Origin: Clostridia bacterium | Lineage (GTDB): Bacteria; Bacillota; Clostridia; Peptostreptococcales; Acidaminobacteraceae | DNA length: 46,625 bases | Direction: 5' to 3' | Assembly (NCBI GenBank): GCA_016937975.1 | Contig: JAFGVN010000110.1 | Location: forward strand, 1-46,625 | Part shown: in pieces, positions 35,324 through 44,374 of the stretch | Layout: each line of letters starts with the position of its first letter | Numbering within the stretch: position 1 is the stretch's first letter | Notes under the pieces: generated by a model | What the model was told of the DNA's origin: nothing | Databases searched by the model: none | The model's input: only the letters and a program-made list of their open reading frames with translations | Program-made: the position numbers and the translations under genes

Positions 35324-35439
35324 CTTTACTCCTCTTCTCTATGCCTTTAACATTTCATGATATCATGTTCAATATTATTATAGGATAGAGGGAACAGACA
35401 TGTATATATAGAAAACAGACCCTAATTAAAGTCCATATG

Positions 35440-35474
35440 AAAAGACATACCATATTTAAAATACAGTATGTCTT
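35440..35474 (-). terminator. thlA-marR terminator
   Basis: AAGACATAC and GTATGTCTT (35442-35450 and 35466-35474) pair across a 15-base loop just after the marR stop; on the minus strand TTTTC follows. Confidence 0.7.
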
Positions 35475-35478
35475 CTAT

Positions 35479-35919
35479 TTACTTCATATAGTCTGTTTGA
35501 TTGATTTTACTCAAAAATTTGACAATTGCTTTTTCTTCATTGATGGTCATGTCTTTTAAAACAAATTCCAAGAACTGTGACTCGTGATCTCTATATTGAG
35601 CCAAGAGTTTTAATCCTTGATGATCAAGGGAAATAAATGCTGAACGTCTATCGTTTTCATTGGCTTCTTTTTTCAAATAACCAATTTCCAACATTTTCTT
35701 TATCATGGCAAGGGCTTTGCTTCTTTTCATTTGTAACTGGTCAATCAAATCATTCATTGAAACACGATCATGATCAGCTAAATAATCCAACAATGAAATT
35801 TCAACGATACCAAAATGTTCCAACTTTCTACGTTCCTTCTTCGTTGTTGCAATTTGTGTTTCATATTTTAACAGTAAATTTTTTAAAATTCTTGAAATAT
35901 CCTTTTGGTAAACAGACAT
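35479..35919 (-). CDS. MarR-family regulator, 146 aa
   Basis: Winged helix-turn-helix of the MarR type: recognition helix region VSMNDLIDQLQMKRSKALAMIKKMLEIGYLKKEA, then wing NENDRRSAFISLDHQGLKLL, flanked by dimerisation helices. It starts 8 bases after the thlA stop, so the two genes form an operon, and it may respond to a ligand tied to acyl-CoA or lipid metabolism; the ligand is unknown. It ends at the 35440-35474 terminator. Confidence 0.88.
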   Translation of the reverse strand: MSVYQKDISRILKNLLLKYETQIATTKKERRKLEHFGIVEISLLDYLADHDRVSMNDLIDQLQMKRSKALAMIKKMLEIGYLKKEANENDRRSAFISLDHQGLKLLAQYRDHESQFLEFVLKDMTINEEKAIVKFLSKINQTDYMK

Positions 35920-35927
35920 AACTCTTC

Positions 35928-37106
35928 CTAACGTTTAACGATAACAGCTTCACCCATACCGCCACCAATACACAATGTTGCCAAACCATATTGTGACGAT
36001 CTTCTTTTCATTTCATGTAATAAAGTTACTAAAATTCTTGCACCACTTGCACCGATTGGATGACCAAGAGCAATAGCACCACCATTGACATTAACTTTTT
36101 CAGTATCTAAATTCAAATCATGAATAACAGATAATGCTTGAGCAGCAAAAGCTTCATTGGCTTCAATTAAATCTATATCCTCGATAGTCAAATTTGCCTT
36201 CTTTAGAGCTTTTCTCGTTGCCGGAATTGGACCTGTACCCATAATACTTGGATCAACACCTGCAGAAGCATAAGAAACAATTGTCGCTAACGGTTCAATA
36301 CCAAGAGCTTCTGCTTTTTCCTTAGTCATAATTACTAAGGCTGCAGCACCATCATTTATACCCGATGCATTACCCGCTGTTACAGAACCGTCTTTTTTGA
36401 AGGCAGGTCTTAAACCAGCAATACTCTCATAAGTAGCACCTTTACGAATATACTCATCTTGATCAAAGGCAATAGGATCTTTCTTTCTTTGAGGAATCAT
36501 AACTGGAACAATCTCCTCTTTGAATTTGCCCTCTGCCTGAGCTTTTTCAGCACGGTTTTGACTTTCTAAAGCCAATTGATCTTGTGCTTCTCTCGTCAAA
36601 TCATATTGATCTACAATGTTCTCTGCGGTCATGCCCATGTGGTAATCATTAAAAGCATCCCAAAGACCGTCATTCACCATTGTATCATATAATTTCCCAT
36701 CACCCATTTTTTGACCCCATCTTGCACCTTGCATAATATAAGGTGCTTGAGACATGTTTTCTGTACCACCTGCAATAACAATTTCATTGTCACCAGCCAA
36801 GATGGTTTGAACAGCCAAAGAGACAGTTTTTAAACCAGAACCACAAATCATATTGATGGTTGTTGCAGGTGTACTGTGATTTAAGCCAGATTTTAATGCT
36901 ACTTGTCTAGCAACACCTTGTCCTTGTCCTGCCTGCAACACACAACCAAAGAATACTTCATCTACTAATTCAGGATTTACATTTGCTCTTTGTAAAGCTT
37001 CTTTCACTACGGTTTGTCCCAAAGTGATTGCATCAATGTCCTTTAATGCACCACCAAAACTGCCAATTGGCGTACGTACTGCGCTTGCAATTACGATTTC
37101 TTTCAT
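35928..37106 (-). CDS. thlA: Acetyl-CoA C-acetyltransferase (thiolase), 392 aa
   Basis: Condenses two acetyl-CoA to acetoacetyl-CoA, the first step of butyrate-type fermentation, or runs in reverse. Motifs: active-site Cys in [12 protein letters not shown] (about residue 89), [11 protein letters not shown], His in [19 protein letters not shown], and the C-terminal Cys in [13 protein letters not shown] 37106 is preferred over 37190 since AGGAGG lies 7 bases upstream and the extra 28 residues have no counterpart. It leads an operon with marR. Its own promoter is at 37144-37171. Confidence 0.97.
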   Translation of the reverse strand: MKEIVIASAVRTPIGSFGGALKDIDAITLGQTVVKEALQRANVNPELVDEVFFGCVLQAGQGQGVARQVALKSGLNHSTPATTINMICGSGLKTVSLAVQTILAGDNEIVIAGGTENMSQAPYIMQGARWGQKMGDGKLYDTMVNDGLWDAFNDYHMGMTAENIVDQYDLTREAQDQLALESQNRAEKAQAEGKFKEEIVPVMIPQRKKDPIAFDQDEYIRKGATYESIAGLRPAFKKDGSVTAGNASGINDGAAALVIMTKEKAEALGIEPLATIVSYASAGVDPSIMGTGPIPATRKALKKANLTIEDIDLIEANEAFAAQALSVIHDLNLDTEKVNVNGGAIALGHPIGASGARILVTLLHEMKRRSSQYGLATLCIGGGMGEAVIVKR

Positions 37107-37143
37107 GTGATACCTCCTATTTAACAATAATATCCTCGAATCT

Positions 37144-37171
37144 ATTATATACAAGTCCTGATAAATTTCAA
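37144..37171 (-). promoter_or_regulatory. thlA promoter
   Basis: TTGAAA (37171-37166), 16-base spacer, TATAAT (37149-37144) on the minus strand. A half Rex-like site (TTAACAA on plus, 37121-37127) lies downstream but lacks its partner. Confidence 0.65.
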
Positions 37172-37173
37172 AG

Positions 37174-37200
37174 AAAAAAAGTCGATGCAATGCATCGACT
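37174..37200 (-). terminator. rex terminator
   Basis: AGTCGATGCA and TGCATCGACT pair at the rex stop codon, followed on the minus strand by seven T. Confidence 0.88.
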
Positions 37201-37828
37201 ATTCATTTTCCTTTAAAAAATATGATAATGTAAATAAGTTCTCGATCAAATGAATATTTTCAACCACAGCGCCTTTTTTTAAAACTAAATCTACAGGAGT
37301 AAAGTTCCAGACAGCTTTAATTCCATTTTTACAAAGGATATCTGCGATTTGTTGTGCTGAAGATCTGTTGGTACAAACGTAAGCGATGTCAATATTGTTC
37401 TCACGAACATAATCCCCCAATAAATCAACATCCTTTACTTCTACATCATTAATTCTTAAGCCCATTAATCTTGGATTCACATCAAACATCGCTTGAAGTT
37501 TATAACCAAAACGGCTAAAGTTTGTATAATTTGCCAAGGCTTGCCCTAAATTACCTGCACCAATAATGACAGTTTTATATTCTCTGTCCAAACCGAGAAT
37601 TTTACCAATCTCACGATAAAGTGCTTCAACGTTATAGCCATAACCTTGTTGACCAAAGCCACCAAAATTGTTTAAATCTTGACGAATTTGCGAAGCTGAG
37701 AAACCAATAATCTTACTTAATTCTTTTGACGAGATTCTGTTGATGTCACGGTCCATCAGCTGGCTTAAATAGCGATGGTACTTTGGCAATCTTCTAATTA
37801 CTGCCATTGAAATTTTGTTGTCTTTCAT
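37199..37828 (-). CDS. rex: Redox-sensing transcriptional repressor Rex, 209 aa
   Basis: The N-terminal winged helix (residues ~1-80; [34 protein letters not shown]) precedes an NAD(H)-binding Rossmann domain ([12 protein letters not shown], about 90-101) and a C-terminal helix. Rex senses NADH/NAD+ and represses fermentation genes at high NAD+. It is monocistronic with its own terminator. A Rex-like 18-base operator overlaps the -35 of its promoter, implying self-regulation. Full length with no defects. Confidence 0.97.
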   Translation of the reverse strand: MKDNKISMAVIRRLPKYHRYLSQLMDRDINRISSKELSKIIGFSASQIRQDLNNFGGFGQQGYGYNVEALYREIGKILGLDREYKTVIIGAGNLGQALANYTNFSRFGYKLQAMFDVNPRLMGLRINDVEVKDVDLLGDYVRENNIDIAYVCTNRSSAQQIADILCKNGIKAVWNFTPVDLVLKKGAVVENIHLIENLFTLSYFLKENE

Positions 37829-37864
37829 AATTCACCCCAAGTTATTTTTATTATCGACTAATTT

Positions 37865-37904
37865 ATTTTATCAAGATACACTATTTTTGTCAATCTTATA
37901 ACAA
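37865..37904 (-). promoter_or_regulatory. rex promoter with Rex-like operator
   Basis: TTGACA (37893-37888), 17-base spacer, TAAAAT (37870-37865) on the minus strand. On the plus strand TTGTCAATCTTATAACAA (37887-37904) fits the Rex box TTGTTAA-N4-TTAACAA at 12 of 14 defined positions and covers the -35. Confidence 0.65.
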
Positions 37905-37911
37905 AGGCTTG

Positions 37912-37940
37912 TTCACAAGGTTTCTGAAGTATGATAAACT
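37912..37940 (+). promoter_or_regulatory. Candidate ABC-F gene promoter
   Basis: TTCACA (37912-37917), 17-base spacer, TAAACT (37935-37940). Both hexamers are imperfect, so it is only moderately supported. Confidence 0.4.
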
Positions 37941-37970
37941 ATACAAGTAAAAAGTAAACTTGGAGGCAAC

Positions 37971-39875
37971 ATGATTGTACTATCTTGTACGAACCTATAT
38001 AAATCTTATGGTACCACACCAATCTTAGAAGATATTTCTCTTTCCATCAACGAAGGCGAGAAAATAGGTCTAATTGGCAGAAATGGTGCCGGAAAAACAA
38101 CATTATTTAAAATACTCACAGGTACTTTGGAATATGACAAAGGTTATTTGTTTCAACATAAGGAAGCAACTTTGGGTTATCTGAAGCAAACTGCAAATTA
38201 CGATGATGAGACTTCTTTGTATGACTTCTGTTTATTGGAGTTCCAACATGTCATTGAAATGGAACAGCAACTTCGTCAACTGGAACATGATATTGCAACC
38301 CATGCCCATACCCCTGAAGTGCTTCATCAAGTCATGAAACAATATGATGCACTCACCGAAGCATTTAATCACATCAATGGTTATGCTTATAAAAGTGAAA
38401 CAAGAGGTGTTTTATTTGGATTAGGCTTTACAGAAGAAGATTTCGATCGGCCGATTAATCTTTTCAGTGGTGGTCAACAATCTCGCATCAGTATTGCTAA
38501 ATTACTTTTAAAAAAGCCTTCTATTCTTCTTTTGGACGAACCCACAAACCATTTGGACATAGAAGCCGTTAAATGGCTTGAAAACTATATTGTGAATTAT
38601 TCAGGCACTGTGATTTTAATCTCCCACGATCGATATTTCTTGGATCAAACGGTGAAGAAAATTGTAGAGATTGAAAACAATAAAATACTAGTAAATCCTG
38701 GGAATTATACAGATTTCATCCGATATAAAAAAGTTCATTATGATTCCATGTTAAAGTCTTATGAGAATCAGCAGAAATATATTAAAGAGCAGGAAGAGCT
38801 CATTGCCAGATTTAAAGGACATGGTACTGAAAAATTAGCTAAGAGAGCAAAATCCAGAGAAAAAAGATTAGATATGATTGAAGTTTTGGATAAACCTCTT
38901 TCTTCAGAAGACAAAGCTAAGCTTCGGTTTGCACCTCAAATCAATTCAGGTACAGATGTTCTCTTTATAAATGATTTAAAGAAATCCTTTGAACAACCTG
39001 TTTTTGAGCATGTCAGTTTTGATATTTATAAAAACGAGAAAATAGGCATTATCGGAAGTAACGGTGTCGGTAAAACCACGCTCTTCAAAATCATTTTAGA
39101 TGAAAATTTGAAAACTGAAGGAGAAATCACTTATGGTCATAATGTCCATATAGGCTATTTTAGTCAAGATCAAATGGATTTAAACGCTGAACATGACCTC
39201 ATTGAAGAAATCTCAGAAATACATCCCTTAATGACTGAAACAGAAATTAGAACCATGTTAGGTTCGTTTCTCTTTAAAGGTGAAGAAGTTTTTAAACGGG
39301 TCAATGATTTAAGCGGTGGTGAGAAAAGTCGTTTAGCTTTATTAAAACTCATGCTTTCCAAAGCCAACTTGCTCCTTTTAGATGAACCGACGAATCATTT
39401 GGATATCATTTCAAAGGAAGCCTTAGAAGATGCTTTAGAGGCCTATGAAGGTACCATTATTGCCATTTCCCATGATCGTTATTTCTTAAATAAAATTACA
39501 AAAAGAATTTTAGAATTAAACAATGATGGTTGTGTAAATTATCTTGGCAATTACGATTACTATGTTAAGAAAAAGGAAACTCAAAACTTATTGGAGCAAC
39601 CTTTCGAAAATAAAGAAGTGACAAAAACTCAAATAAGAGACCAAAGAAAAAAAGAAAAAGAGCAGCAAAAGGAAATTACCAAAAAGAAAAAAGCTTTTGA
39701 AGCATTAGAAGCCTCAATACATGCCCTAGAAGAAGAAATAGCACGTATTGAAGAGGAAATGTGTCTAGAAGAGGTTTATGCCAATCCAGAGAGATCTAAA
39801 GCCTTGACGGAGGAAATCAAACTTCTTAAAATAGAACTCGACGAAAAATACGAAGAGTGGGAAACTTATGTTTAA
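37971..39875 (+). CDS. ABC-F family ATPase (translation/antibiotic-resistance type), 634 aa
   Basis: Two ATPase domains in one chain without membrane helices: Walker A GRNGAGKTT and GSNGVGKTT, signatures FSGGQQSR and LSGGEKSR, Walker B LLLDEPTNHLD in both with Glu intact. They are joined by a P-site-tRNA-interaction-type linker (about residues 240-320). A C-terminal coiled coil (about 545-634; KEKEQQKEITKKKKAFEALEASIHALEEE) recalls YdiF/Uup-type members. Such proteins act on the ribosome. TTGGAGG lies before ATG. The acyl-carrier-protein gene follows by 11 bases. Confidence 0.94.
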   Translation: MIVLSCTNLYKSYGTTPILEDISLSINEGEKIGLIGRNGAGKTTLFKILTGTLEYDKGYLFQHKEATLGYLKQTANYDDETSLYDFCLLEFQHVIEMEQQLRQLEHDIATHAHTPEVLHQVMKQYDALTEAFNHINGYAYKSETRGVLFGLGFTEEDFDRPINLFSGGQQSRISIAKLLLKKPSILLLDEPTNHLDIEAVKWLENYIVNYSGTVILISHDRYFLDQTVKKIVEIENNKILVNPGNYTDFIRYKKVHYDSMLKSYENQQKYIKEQEELIARFKGHGTEKLAKRAKSREKRLDMIEVLDKPLSSEDKAKLRFAPQINSGTDVLFINDLKKSFEQPVFEHVSFDIYKNEKIGIIGSNGVGKTTLFKIILDENLKTEGEITYGHNVHIGYFSQDQMDLNAEHDLIEEISEIHPLMTETEIRTMLGSFLFKGEEVFKRVNDLSGGEKSRLALLKLMLSKANLLLLDEPTNHLDIISKEALEDALEAYEGTIIAISHDRYFLNKITKRILELNNDGCVNYLGNYDYYVKKKETQNLLEQPFENKEVTKTQIRDQRKKEKEQQKEITKKKKAFEALEASIHALEEEIARIEEEMCLEEVYANPERSKALTEEIKLLKIELDEKYEEWETYV

Positions 39876-39886
39876 AGGAGAATACC

Positions 39887-40111
39887 ATGTTTGAAAAAGT
39901 AAAGAAAATCGTAGAATACCAATTGAACTTAAAAAATCAAGAGATCACTAGAGAAACCCGTTTAAGAGAAGATTTAAAAGTTGACTCTTTAGACGCAGCT
40001 GAAATCATTTTGGCTATTGAAGAAGAACTCAATGTGGAAATTCCAGATGAGTTAATGATGAATGCTAAAACAGTTGGTGAAATCATTGCTTATTTAGAAG
40101 AAAATTATTAA
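39887..40111 (+). CDS. acpP: Acyl carrier protein, 74 aa
   Basis: A four-helix ACP with the phosphopantetheine site D33-S34-L35-D36 (LKVDSLDAAEIILAIEEEL). It carries acyl chains as thioesters in fatty-acid or related synthesis. ATG 39887 has AAGGAG 6 bases upstream; the longer frame lies inside the ABC-F gene. It stands apart from fab genes in this window, so it may be an extra ACP. It is cotranscribed with the ABC-F gene and ends at a strong terminator. Confidence 0.9.
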   Translation: MFEKVKKIVEYQLNLKNQEITRETRLREDLKVDSLDAAEIILAIEEELNVEIPDELMMNAKTVGEIIAYLEENY

Positions 40112-40126
40112 TTCTAATTTTGTTCA

Positions 40127-40162
40127 TAAAAAAAACGACTTCATTTTTGAAGTCGTTTTTTT
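40127..40162 (+). terminator. acpP terminator
   Basis: AACGACTTCA and TGAAGTCGTT (40134-40143 and 40148-40157) with a TTTT loop and flanking A and T runs. Confidence 0.93.
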
Positions 40163-40256
40163 AGGTAGAAAACAATTTAATCAATCACGGTTTTATGTAT
40201 ACCACATATTCAATCACCTTAAACTCTTTTTAAGGAAAAAAGTGCCTTTTTTTTGT

Positions 40257-40361
40257 TTTTCCACAGGGAAAGTGAATTAACCACAATCTTATCCACATAT
40301 TAACCGACTAATTTTTAAGCAATAATTAAAGTTATACACATTATCCACAGTTTTATCCCCA
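40257..40361 (+). promoter_or_regulatory. Cluster of DnaA boxes
   Basis: Three exact TTATNCACA boxes at 40289-40297, 40332-40340 and 40341-40349, plus three with one mismatch: TTTTCCACA (40257-40265), TTAACCACA (40277-40285), TTATCCCCA (40353-40361). All are on the plus strand within 105 bases. The cluster follows an AT-rich stretch (from 40217) in a gap between converging genes (acpP and tsaD), so a promoter role is unlikely. It could titrate DnaA or be a secondary origin-like site; no dnaA, dnaN or rpmH is near. Confidence 0.75.
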
Positions 40362-40394
40362 TAGGAAACAATTCAGAACTTTGAAGATTTTCAA

Positions 40395-41432
40395 TCAATT
40401 ATGGTTTACATAAAGTTTTTGACCCAATTTTAAATTCGATACAGCATTCAAACTTAGATCTGCAAAATGGCAAGATAAATAATCATAATAGCCTGCTGAA
40501 CCAATCATCGCAGCATTATCTGTACACAGTTGAATCGGTGGATATGAAAATGTAATTGATTTACCTTCAAGTTGTTTCTTAAACTCATTTCTCAAACCAC
40601 TATTGGCTGCAACACCGCCTGCCAAAACAATTTTATTTAGAGATAACATTTCTGCAGCTGCAATAACCTTTGTGGCAATAACCTCCACAACAGCTTGTTG
40701 AAAGGATGCTGCAACATCTTCTTGGACAATGGGTAAATTCTTTTGATTTTGTTGATTTAGATAATTCAAGACTGCGGATTTAATGCCACTGAAGCTAAAA
40801 TCAAGACTCTCTTTTTCCAAGAAAACTCTTGGAAAATCTATGGCGTGTTTATTGCCAATTTGAGCGAGCTTATCAATCATAGGTCCACCTGGATAACCAA
40901 GCCCTAAGGATCTAGCCACTTTATCAAATGCTTCTCCCGCTGCATCATCTCTTGTCTTACCTAAAACTTCATAAACACCATAATCCTTTACATGGACAAT
41001 ATGGGTATGCCCACCTGAAACCACCATGGCAATAAACGGCGGCTCCAATTCTGGATTTGAAATGAAGTTTGCACAGATATGACCTTCGATATGATTCACT
41101 GGGATTAATGGCTTGTCTAAAGTGTATGCTAATGATTTGGCATAGGATACACCAACTAAAAGTGCACCTACTAATCCTGGACCATAAGTCACAGCGATAC
41201 CGTCTATATCCTCAAAAGTCATTTCAGCCTTTTCCAAAGCTTCATCTACTACTTGACTGATTTTCTCCACATGGTTTCTTGAGGCTACTTCAGGTACAAC
41301 ACCGCCAAATTTCTTATGTATATCAATTTGTGAATAAACAATATTACTCACAACCTTCCGACCATTGACAACTACAGCTGCTGCAGTTTCATCACAACTC
41401 GTTTCAATGCTGAGAATTACTGTATCTTTCAT
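40395..41432 (-). CDS. tsaD: tRNA N6-adenosine threonylcarbamoyltransferase, 345 aa
   Basis: Transfers threonylcarbamoyl to A37 of ANN-decoding tRNAs. Kae1/TsaD features: [14 protein letters not shown] near the N-terminus, NHIEGH metal-binding motif (about residue 112), VSGGHTHIV, and [13 protein letters not shown]. Length is normal. It is last in tsaE-tsaB-rimI-tsaD and starts 9 bases after rimI. TsaC/YwlC, which makes the intermediate, is not in the window. Confidence 0.97.
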   Translation of the reverse strand: MKDTVILSIETSCDETAAAVVVNGRKVVSNIVYSQIDIHKKFGGVVPEVASRNHVEKISQVVDEALEKAEMTFEDIDGIAVTYGPGLVGALLVGVSYAKSLAYTLDKPLIPVNHIEGHICANFISNPELEPPFIAMVVSGGHTHIVHVKDYGVYEVLGKTRDDAAGEAFDKVARSLGLGYPGGPMIDKLAQIGNKHAIDFPRVFLEKESLDFSFSGIKSAVLNYLNQQNQKNLPIVQEDVAASFQQAVVEVIATKVIAAAEMLSLNKIVLAGGVAANSGLRNEFKKQLEGKSITFSYPPIQLCTDNAAMIGSAGYYDYLSCHFADLSLNAVSNLKLGQKLYVNHN

Positions 41433-41441
41433 TTTTACTCC

Positions 41442-41897
41442 TTACTCCAAAGACACCCACATAATCAAAGCATCTTCTTGATTATCTGAATAATATTTGG
41501 GACGTACACCAACGGATTCAAAACCCATTTTTTCATAAAGACCAATAGCAGATGCATTAGATGCTCTCACTTCTAAAGTCATCTGTCTTATAGAAGCCTT
41601 TGATGCATCTTCAATCATGGCTTGAACCAACATTTTGCCTAAACCTCTTTGCCTATAATCTGGGTGAATGGCAACATTGGTAATATGTCCTTCATCAACG
41701 ATATACCAGACACCTCCATAACCAACAATCTTTTCATCCAATTCAAGAACAATATAATGGGCAAGTAAATTACTTGTCAGTTCACTTACAAAGGCTTCTT
41801 CTGTCCAAGGCACATGGAAACAAGCTTTTTCAAGAACAAGCACTTGATTTAAATCTTCCAAAGACATTTTTCTTATCTTAAGATTGTTTGTCATCAT
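41442..41897 (-). CDS. rimI: Ribosomal protein S18-alanine N-acetyltransferase, 151 aa
   Basis: A GNAT acetyltransferase with the acetyl-CoA motif HPDYRQRGLGKMLVQAMI (about residues 80-97) and the C-terminal ALIMWVSL. RimI acetylates the N-terminus of S18 but many relatives differ, so substrate is inferred from the tsaB-rimI-tsaD order, which is conserved in Firmicutes. It overlaps the end of tsaB by 20 bases. Met1 and Met2 are adjacent. Confidence 0.9.
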   Translation of the reverse strand: MMTNNLKIRKMSLEDLNQVLVLEKACFHVPWTEEAFVSELTSNLLAHYIVLELDEKIVGYGGVWYIVDEGHITNVAIHPDYRQRGLGKMLVQAMIEDASKASIRQMTLEVRASNASAIGLYEKMGFESVGVRPKYYSDNQEDALIMWVSLE

Positions 41898-42543
41898 ATT
41901 CTCGCTCCGCTTGAGATTTTCTTAAATAACTGACTTGAACATCATCATATTTCTTATGTACCATTTGTTGGAAAGCCAAAGTACAAATACTGCCACCTCT
42001 GACTTGACTTAAGTGAACGGGGGCAAAATATGCACGATTTCCTAATCTTTCTTCAATATGAGCTTTATGTTTATAAGCACCATCACCTACGAAAACCACT
42101 TTTTCTTCCTCACCACACTGATCAATGACCTCATCAATATGTAATTGATCCGCTTCAAAGTGCATATTTTTATAATCCACAAAAACTGTATCTCTTCTGG
42201 CATCCATCATGGCACATATGCCACAATCCATCATCACATTCTCAGTTAATGCTTTTAGAGAAGAAACCTCAATAACAGGTATATTTCCACCATGAGCTAA
42301 TCCTTTTGCTGTGGTAACACCAATTCTCAATCCAGTAAATGAACCTGGTCCAACACCAACTGCAATGGCATCTAAATCCTTTATGGATATATGATTATGC
42401 TTCAGCAAAGCATCAATAATGCCCATTAATTTTTGAGAATGGGTTCTTTTATCATTTAATGACATTTCTGCGATAATCTGATCTTCTGTTGCCAGTGCTA
42501 CTGTTGCTACAGAAGTCGAAGTATCTATACCTAAAATTTTCAT
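41878..42543 (-). CDS. tsaB: tRNA threonylcarbamoyladenosine biosynthesis protein TsaB, 221 aa
   Basis: An ASKHA-fold partner of TsaD: MKILGIDTSTSVATVAL, then AVGVGPGSFTGLRIGVTTAKGLA, a hallmark of TsaB (YeaZ). It forms the complex with TsaD and TsaE. Start ATG 42543 overlaps the tsaE stop as ATGA, and its end overlaps rimI by 20 bases, so the cluster is tightly coupled. Confidence 0.95.
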   Translation of the reverse strand: MKILGIDTSTSVATVALATEDQIIAEMSLNDKRTHSQKLMGIIDALLKHNHISIKDLDAIAVGVGPGSFTGLRIGVTTAKGLAHGGNIPVIEVSSLKALTENVMMDCGICAMMDARRDTVFVDYKNMHFEADQLHIDEVIDQCGEEEKVVFVGDGAYKHKAHIEERLGNRAYFAPVHLSQVRGGSICTLAFQQMVHKKYDDVQVSYLRKSQAEREYDDKQS

Positions 42544-42986
42544 TTGATTTGCTCCAATCTGCTTTCCAATTGTGCTGTGGTTCCTTCAAGGCTTATGATT
42601 CTTTCTCCAAAAGACTCACCATGGTTGATTTTAATTTTATAATGCTGTTCAGGTAATAATTCTTCTACCATACTCGCCCACTCTACTAAACATATGCCAT
42701 CTGAGAAGAAATACTCTTCGTAACCAATTTCATACATTTCCTCTAAATCATCTATGCGATATACATCAAAGTGATAGATATTACCATATTCATTTACAAT
42801 GGTATAACTCGGACTTGTTACATAATCTGTTACACCCAAGCTCTTTATTATCACTTGACTTAAAAAAGTTTTTCCTGCACCTAAGTCTCCATCCAAAGCA
42901 ATAAAATCTCCATATTGCAATATTTCAGAAATAGCCTTCCCAAATGCAGTTGTTTCTGATTCATTCTGACATACTCTTGTAATCAT
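42540..42986 (-). CDS. tsaE: tRNA threonylcarbamoyladenosine biosynthesis ATPase TsaE, 148 aa
   Basis: A P-loop protein (FIALDGDLGAGKTFLSQVII, Walker A DLGAGKT) with the family motif TSPSYTIVNEY and the Walker-B-like HFDVYRI. It powers TsaB-TsaD turnover. ATG 42986 is preferred over 43043, because AAGGAGG lies 5 bases upstream and the extra 19 residues are not conserved. A TATAAT lies upstream but no convincing -35. It is first in tsaE-tsaB-rimI-tsaD. Confidence 0.95.
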   Translation of the reverse strand: MITRVCQNESETTAFGKAISEILQYGDFIALDGDLGAGKTFLSQVIIKSLGVTDYVTSPSYTIVNEYGNIYHFDVYRIDDLEEMYEIGYEEYFFSDGICLVEWASMVEELLPEQHYKIKINHGESFGERIISLEGTTAQLESRLEQIK

Positions 42987-43077
42987 GCATGCCTCCTTTA
43001 TTTTCACTTCTATTATACTATATTTTTTTTCAAAGAACTGCAAGTACCTTAGTATAGAAGATTTTCATCTGAATTTA

Positions 43078-43108
43078 CAAAAAAACATCCCAGAATCAGC
43101 TGGAATGT
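43078..43108 (-). terminator. Terminator of the REC-HDOD gene
   Basis: On the minus strand ACATTCCAG pairs with CTGGGATGT, then seven T. The hairpin overlaps the gene's stop region. Confidence 0.88.
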
Positions 43109-44274
43109 TCAGTATTTTTTAGAGATGCTACTAGGCGATCCACCTCTTCTTTTTCAATATTGAGCTTGGTAAATACCGTTGGATCCAAATAGTTCTGAGT
43201 TTCATCTGGACTGATTTCCATAATTGAATAGTAATTAGATAAATGTGTAACAGCAACAAGCTCATAATTGATGACACGACTATCCGATGGTCTATGATGA
43301 AACATGGCAGCTTCTACATATGCATAAGGCAATTCCCACCAATTGAGAAGATAAGCACCTAAATCCTGATGGGTAATATTAAAATACTCCATTTCACATT
43401 CCACCAAAGATCTTTCCATATTTCTAGCATGATCTAATACTTTCTGATAAGTATTTTGATAGAATAAATGTAAAATTAATTTTCCAATATCATGCAACAA
43501 ACCAGCAGAACCATAAATTGAAGGCATTTTCTTATCCAAGAGTTGATCATAAATCATATGTGTCAAACGATTCGTATTCACAGCATGTTGCCATAAGACC
43601 TCAATTTCATTCATAAGTTCCTGAGGTCCTGAAAATAAAGAAGTGGATAAAACAATGTTCTTCAAGTTATTTAAACCGATGCCCATAATGGCTTGATTCA
43701 AGTCGCCAGTCTTTCTCCCATAGAAAGCAGAATTAGCTAACTTTAGAACCTTTGATGCAATGGCTTGATCCTTTTCAACTATTTTTGAAACTTCACTAAT
43801 ATCCGCACCCCTGTCTATCAGTTCTGAGATATCATAATAAATTTTGGGTAAAGATGGCAAAGCTTCCAATTTATCAATTAAGTCCAGCAAATACTGATTC
43901 ATCATCATGTACTTCATGTCCAAAATACCATTTAAATTCAACTTGAACTCATAATCGTCCCAAGGCTTAAACAGGTATAACTTCGCAACATTTTTTTCAA
44001 CGAGCTTCTGAATGATTCTACTCTCTGTAAAACCACATAGAGCAACTCTGATTATTTTAGGATACTTAGCTTTGACTTCTTCAAGAAGTGCAGCACCATC
44101 CATTTGTGGCATGCGACTGTCAGCAACAATGACATCTACTGTTTCCTTGCTTAATATTTCCAAAGCTTCCTTGCCAGAGCTGGCAATCAAACTTTCGTAG
44201 GGCTCATTCTTCAAGAGCTTTTTAATATTTCTCAATATATATTTTTCATCATCTACAAATAAAATACGCTTCAT
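43096..44274 (-). CDS. Response regulator with HDOD output domain, 392 aa
   Basis: The receiver domain (residues 1-120) has the acidic pair D8-D9, phospho-acceptor D52 (VADSRMPQMDG) and K103 (LFKPW); the usual Ser/Thr switch residue is Cys80 (VALCGFTE). An HDOD domain (about 135-345; LPSLPKIYYDISELIDRG..., KVLKLANSAFYGRKTGDLNQAIMGIG, LLHDIGKLIL) follows. Such proteins relay two-component signals to cyclic-dinucleotide, motility or stress circuits. No cognate kinase is next to it. ATG 44274 is preferred over GTG 44295, because GAGAGG sits about 10 bases upstream. It is the second HDOD protein in the window. Confidence 0.88.
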   Translation of the reverse strand: MKRILFVDDEKYILRNIKKLLKNEPYESLIASSGKEALEILSKETVDVIVADSRMPQMDGAALLEEVKAKYPKIIRVALCGFTESRIIQKLVEKNVAKLYLFKPWDDYEFKLNLNGILDMKYMMMNQYLLDLIDKLEALPSLPKIYYDISELIDRGADISEVSKIVEKDQAIASKVLKLANSAFYGRKTGDLNQAIMGIGLNNLKNIVLSTSLFSGPQELMNEIEVLWQHAVNTNRLTHMIYDQLLDKKMPSIYGSAGLLHDIGKLILHLFYQNTYQKVLDHARNMERSLVECEMEYFNITHQDLGAYLLNWWELPYAYVEAAMFHHRPSDSRVINYELVAVTHLSNYYSIMEISPDETQNYLDPTVFTKLNIEKEEVDRLVASLKNTEHSS

Positions 44275-44340
44275 ATGCACAATAACCTCTCTCACTATAC
44301 ACCAATTGTACCCGATTCATGAGCACATAAACCAGCCCAC

Positions 44341-44370
44341 AAAAAAAATTGTACCATTTTCATGGTACAA
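44341..44370 (-). terminator. Amidohydrolase terminator
   Basis: TTGTACCAT and ATGGTACAA with a four-base loop, then eight T on the minus strand. Confidence 0.93.
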
Positions 44371-44374
44371 TAAT

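Noticed and set aside
37107-37171. Rex operator at thlA
   Set aside because: Only a half-site TTAACAA (37121-37127) is present; the partner half at the required distance does not match.
40217-40361. Main chromosomal origin
   Set aside because: No dnaA, dnaN, rpmH or rnpA nearby, and adjacent genes converge on the site instead of leading away from it.
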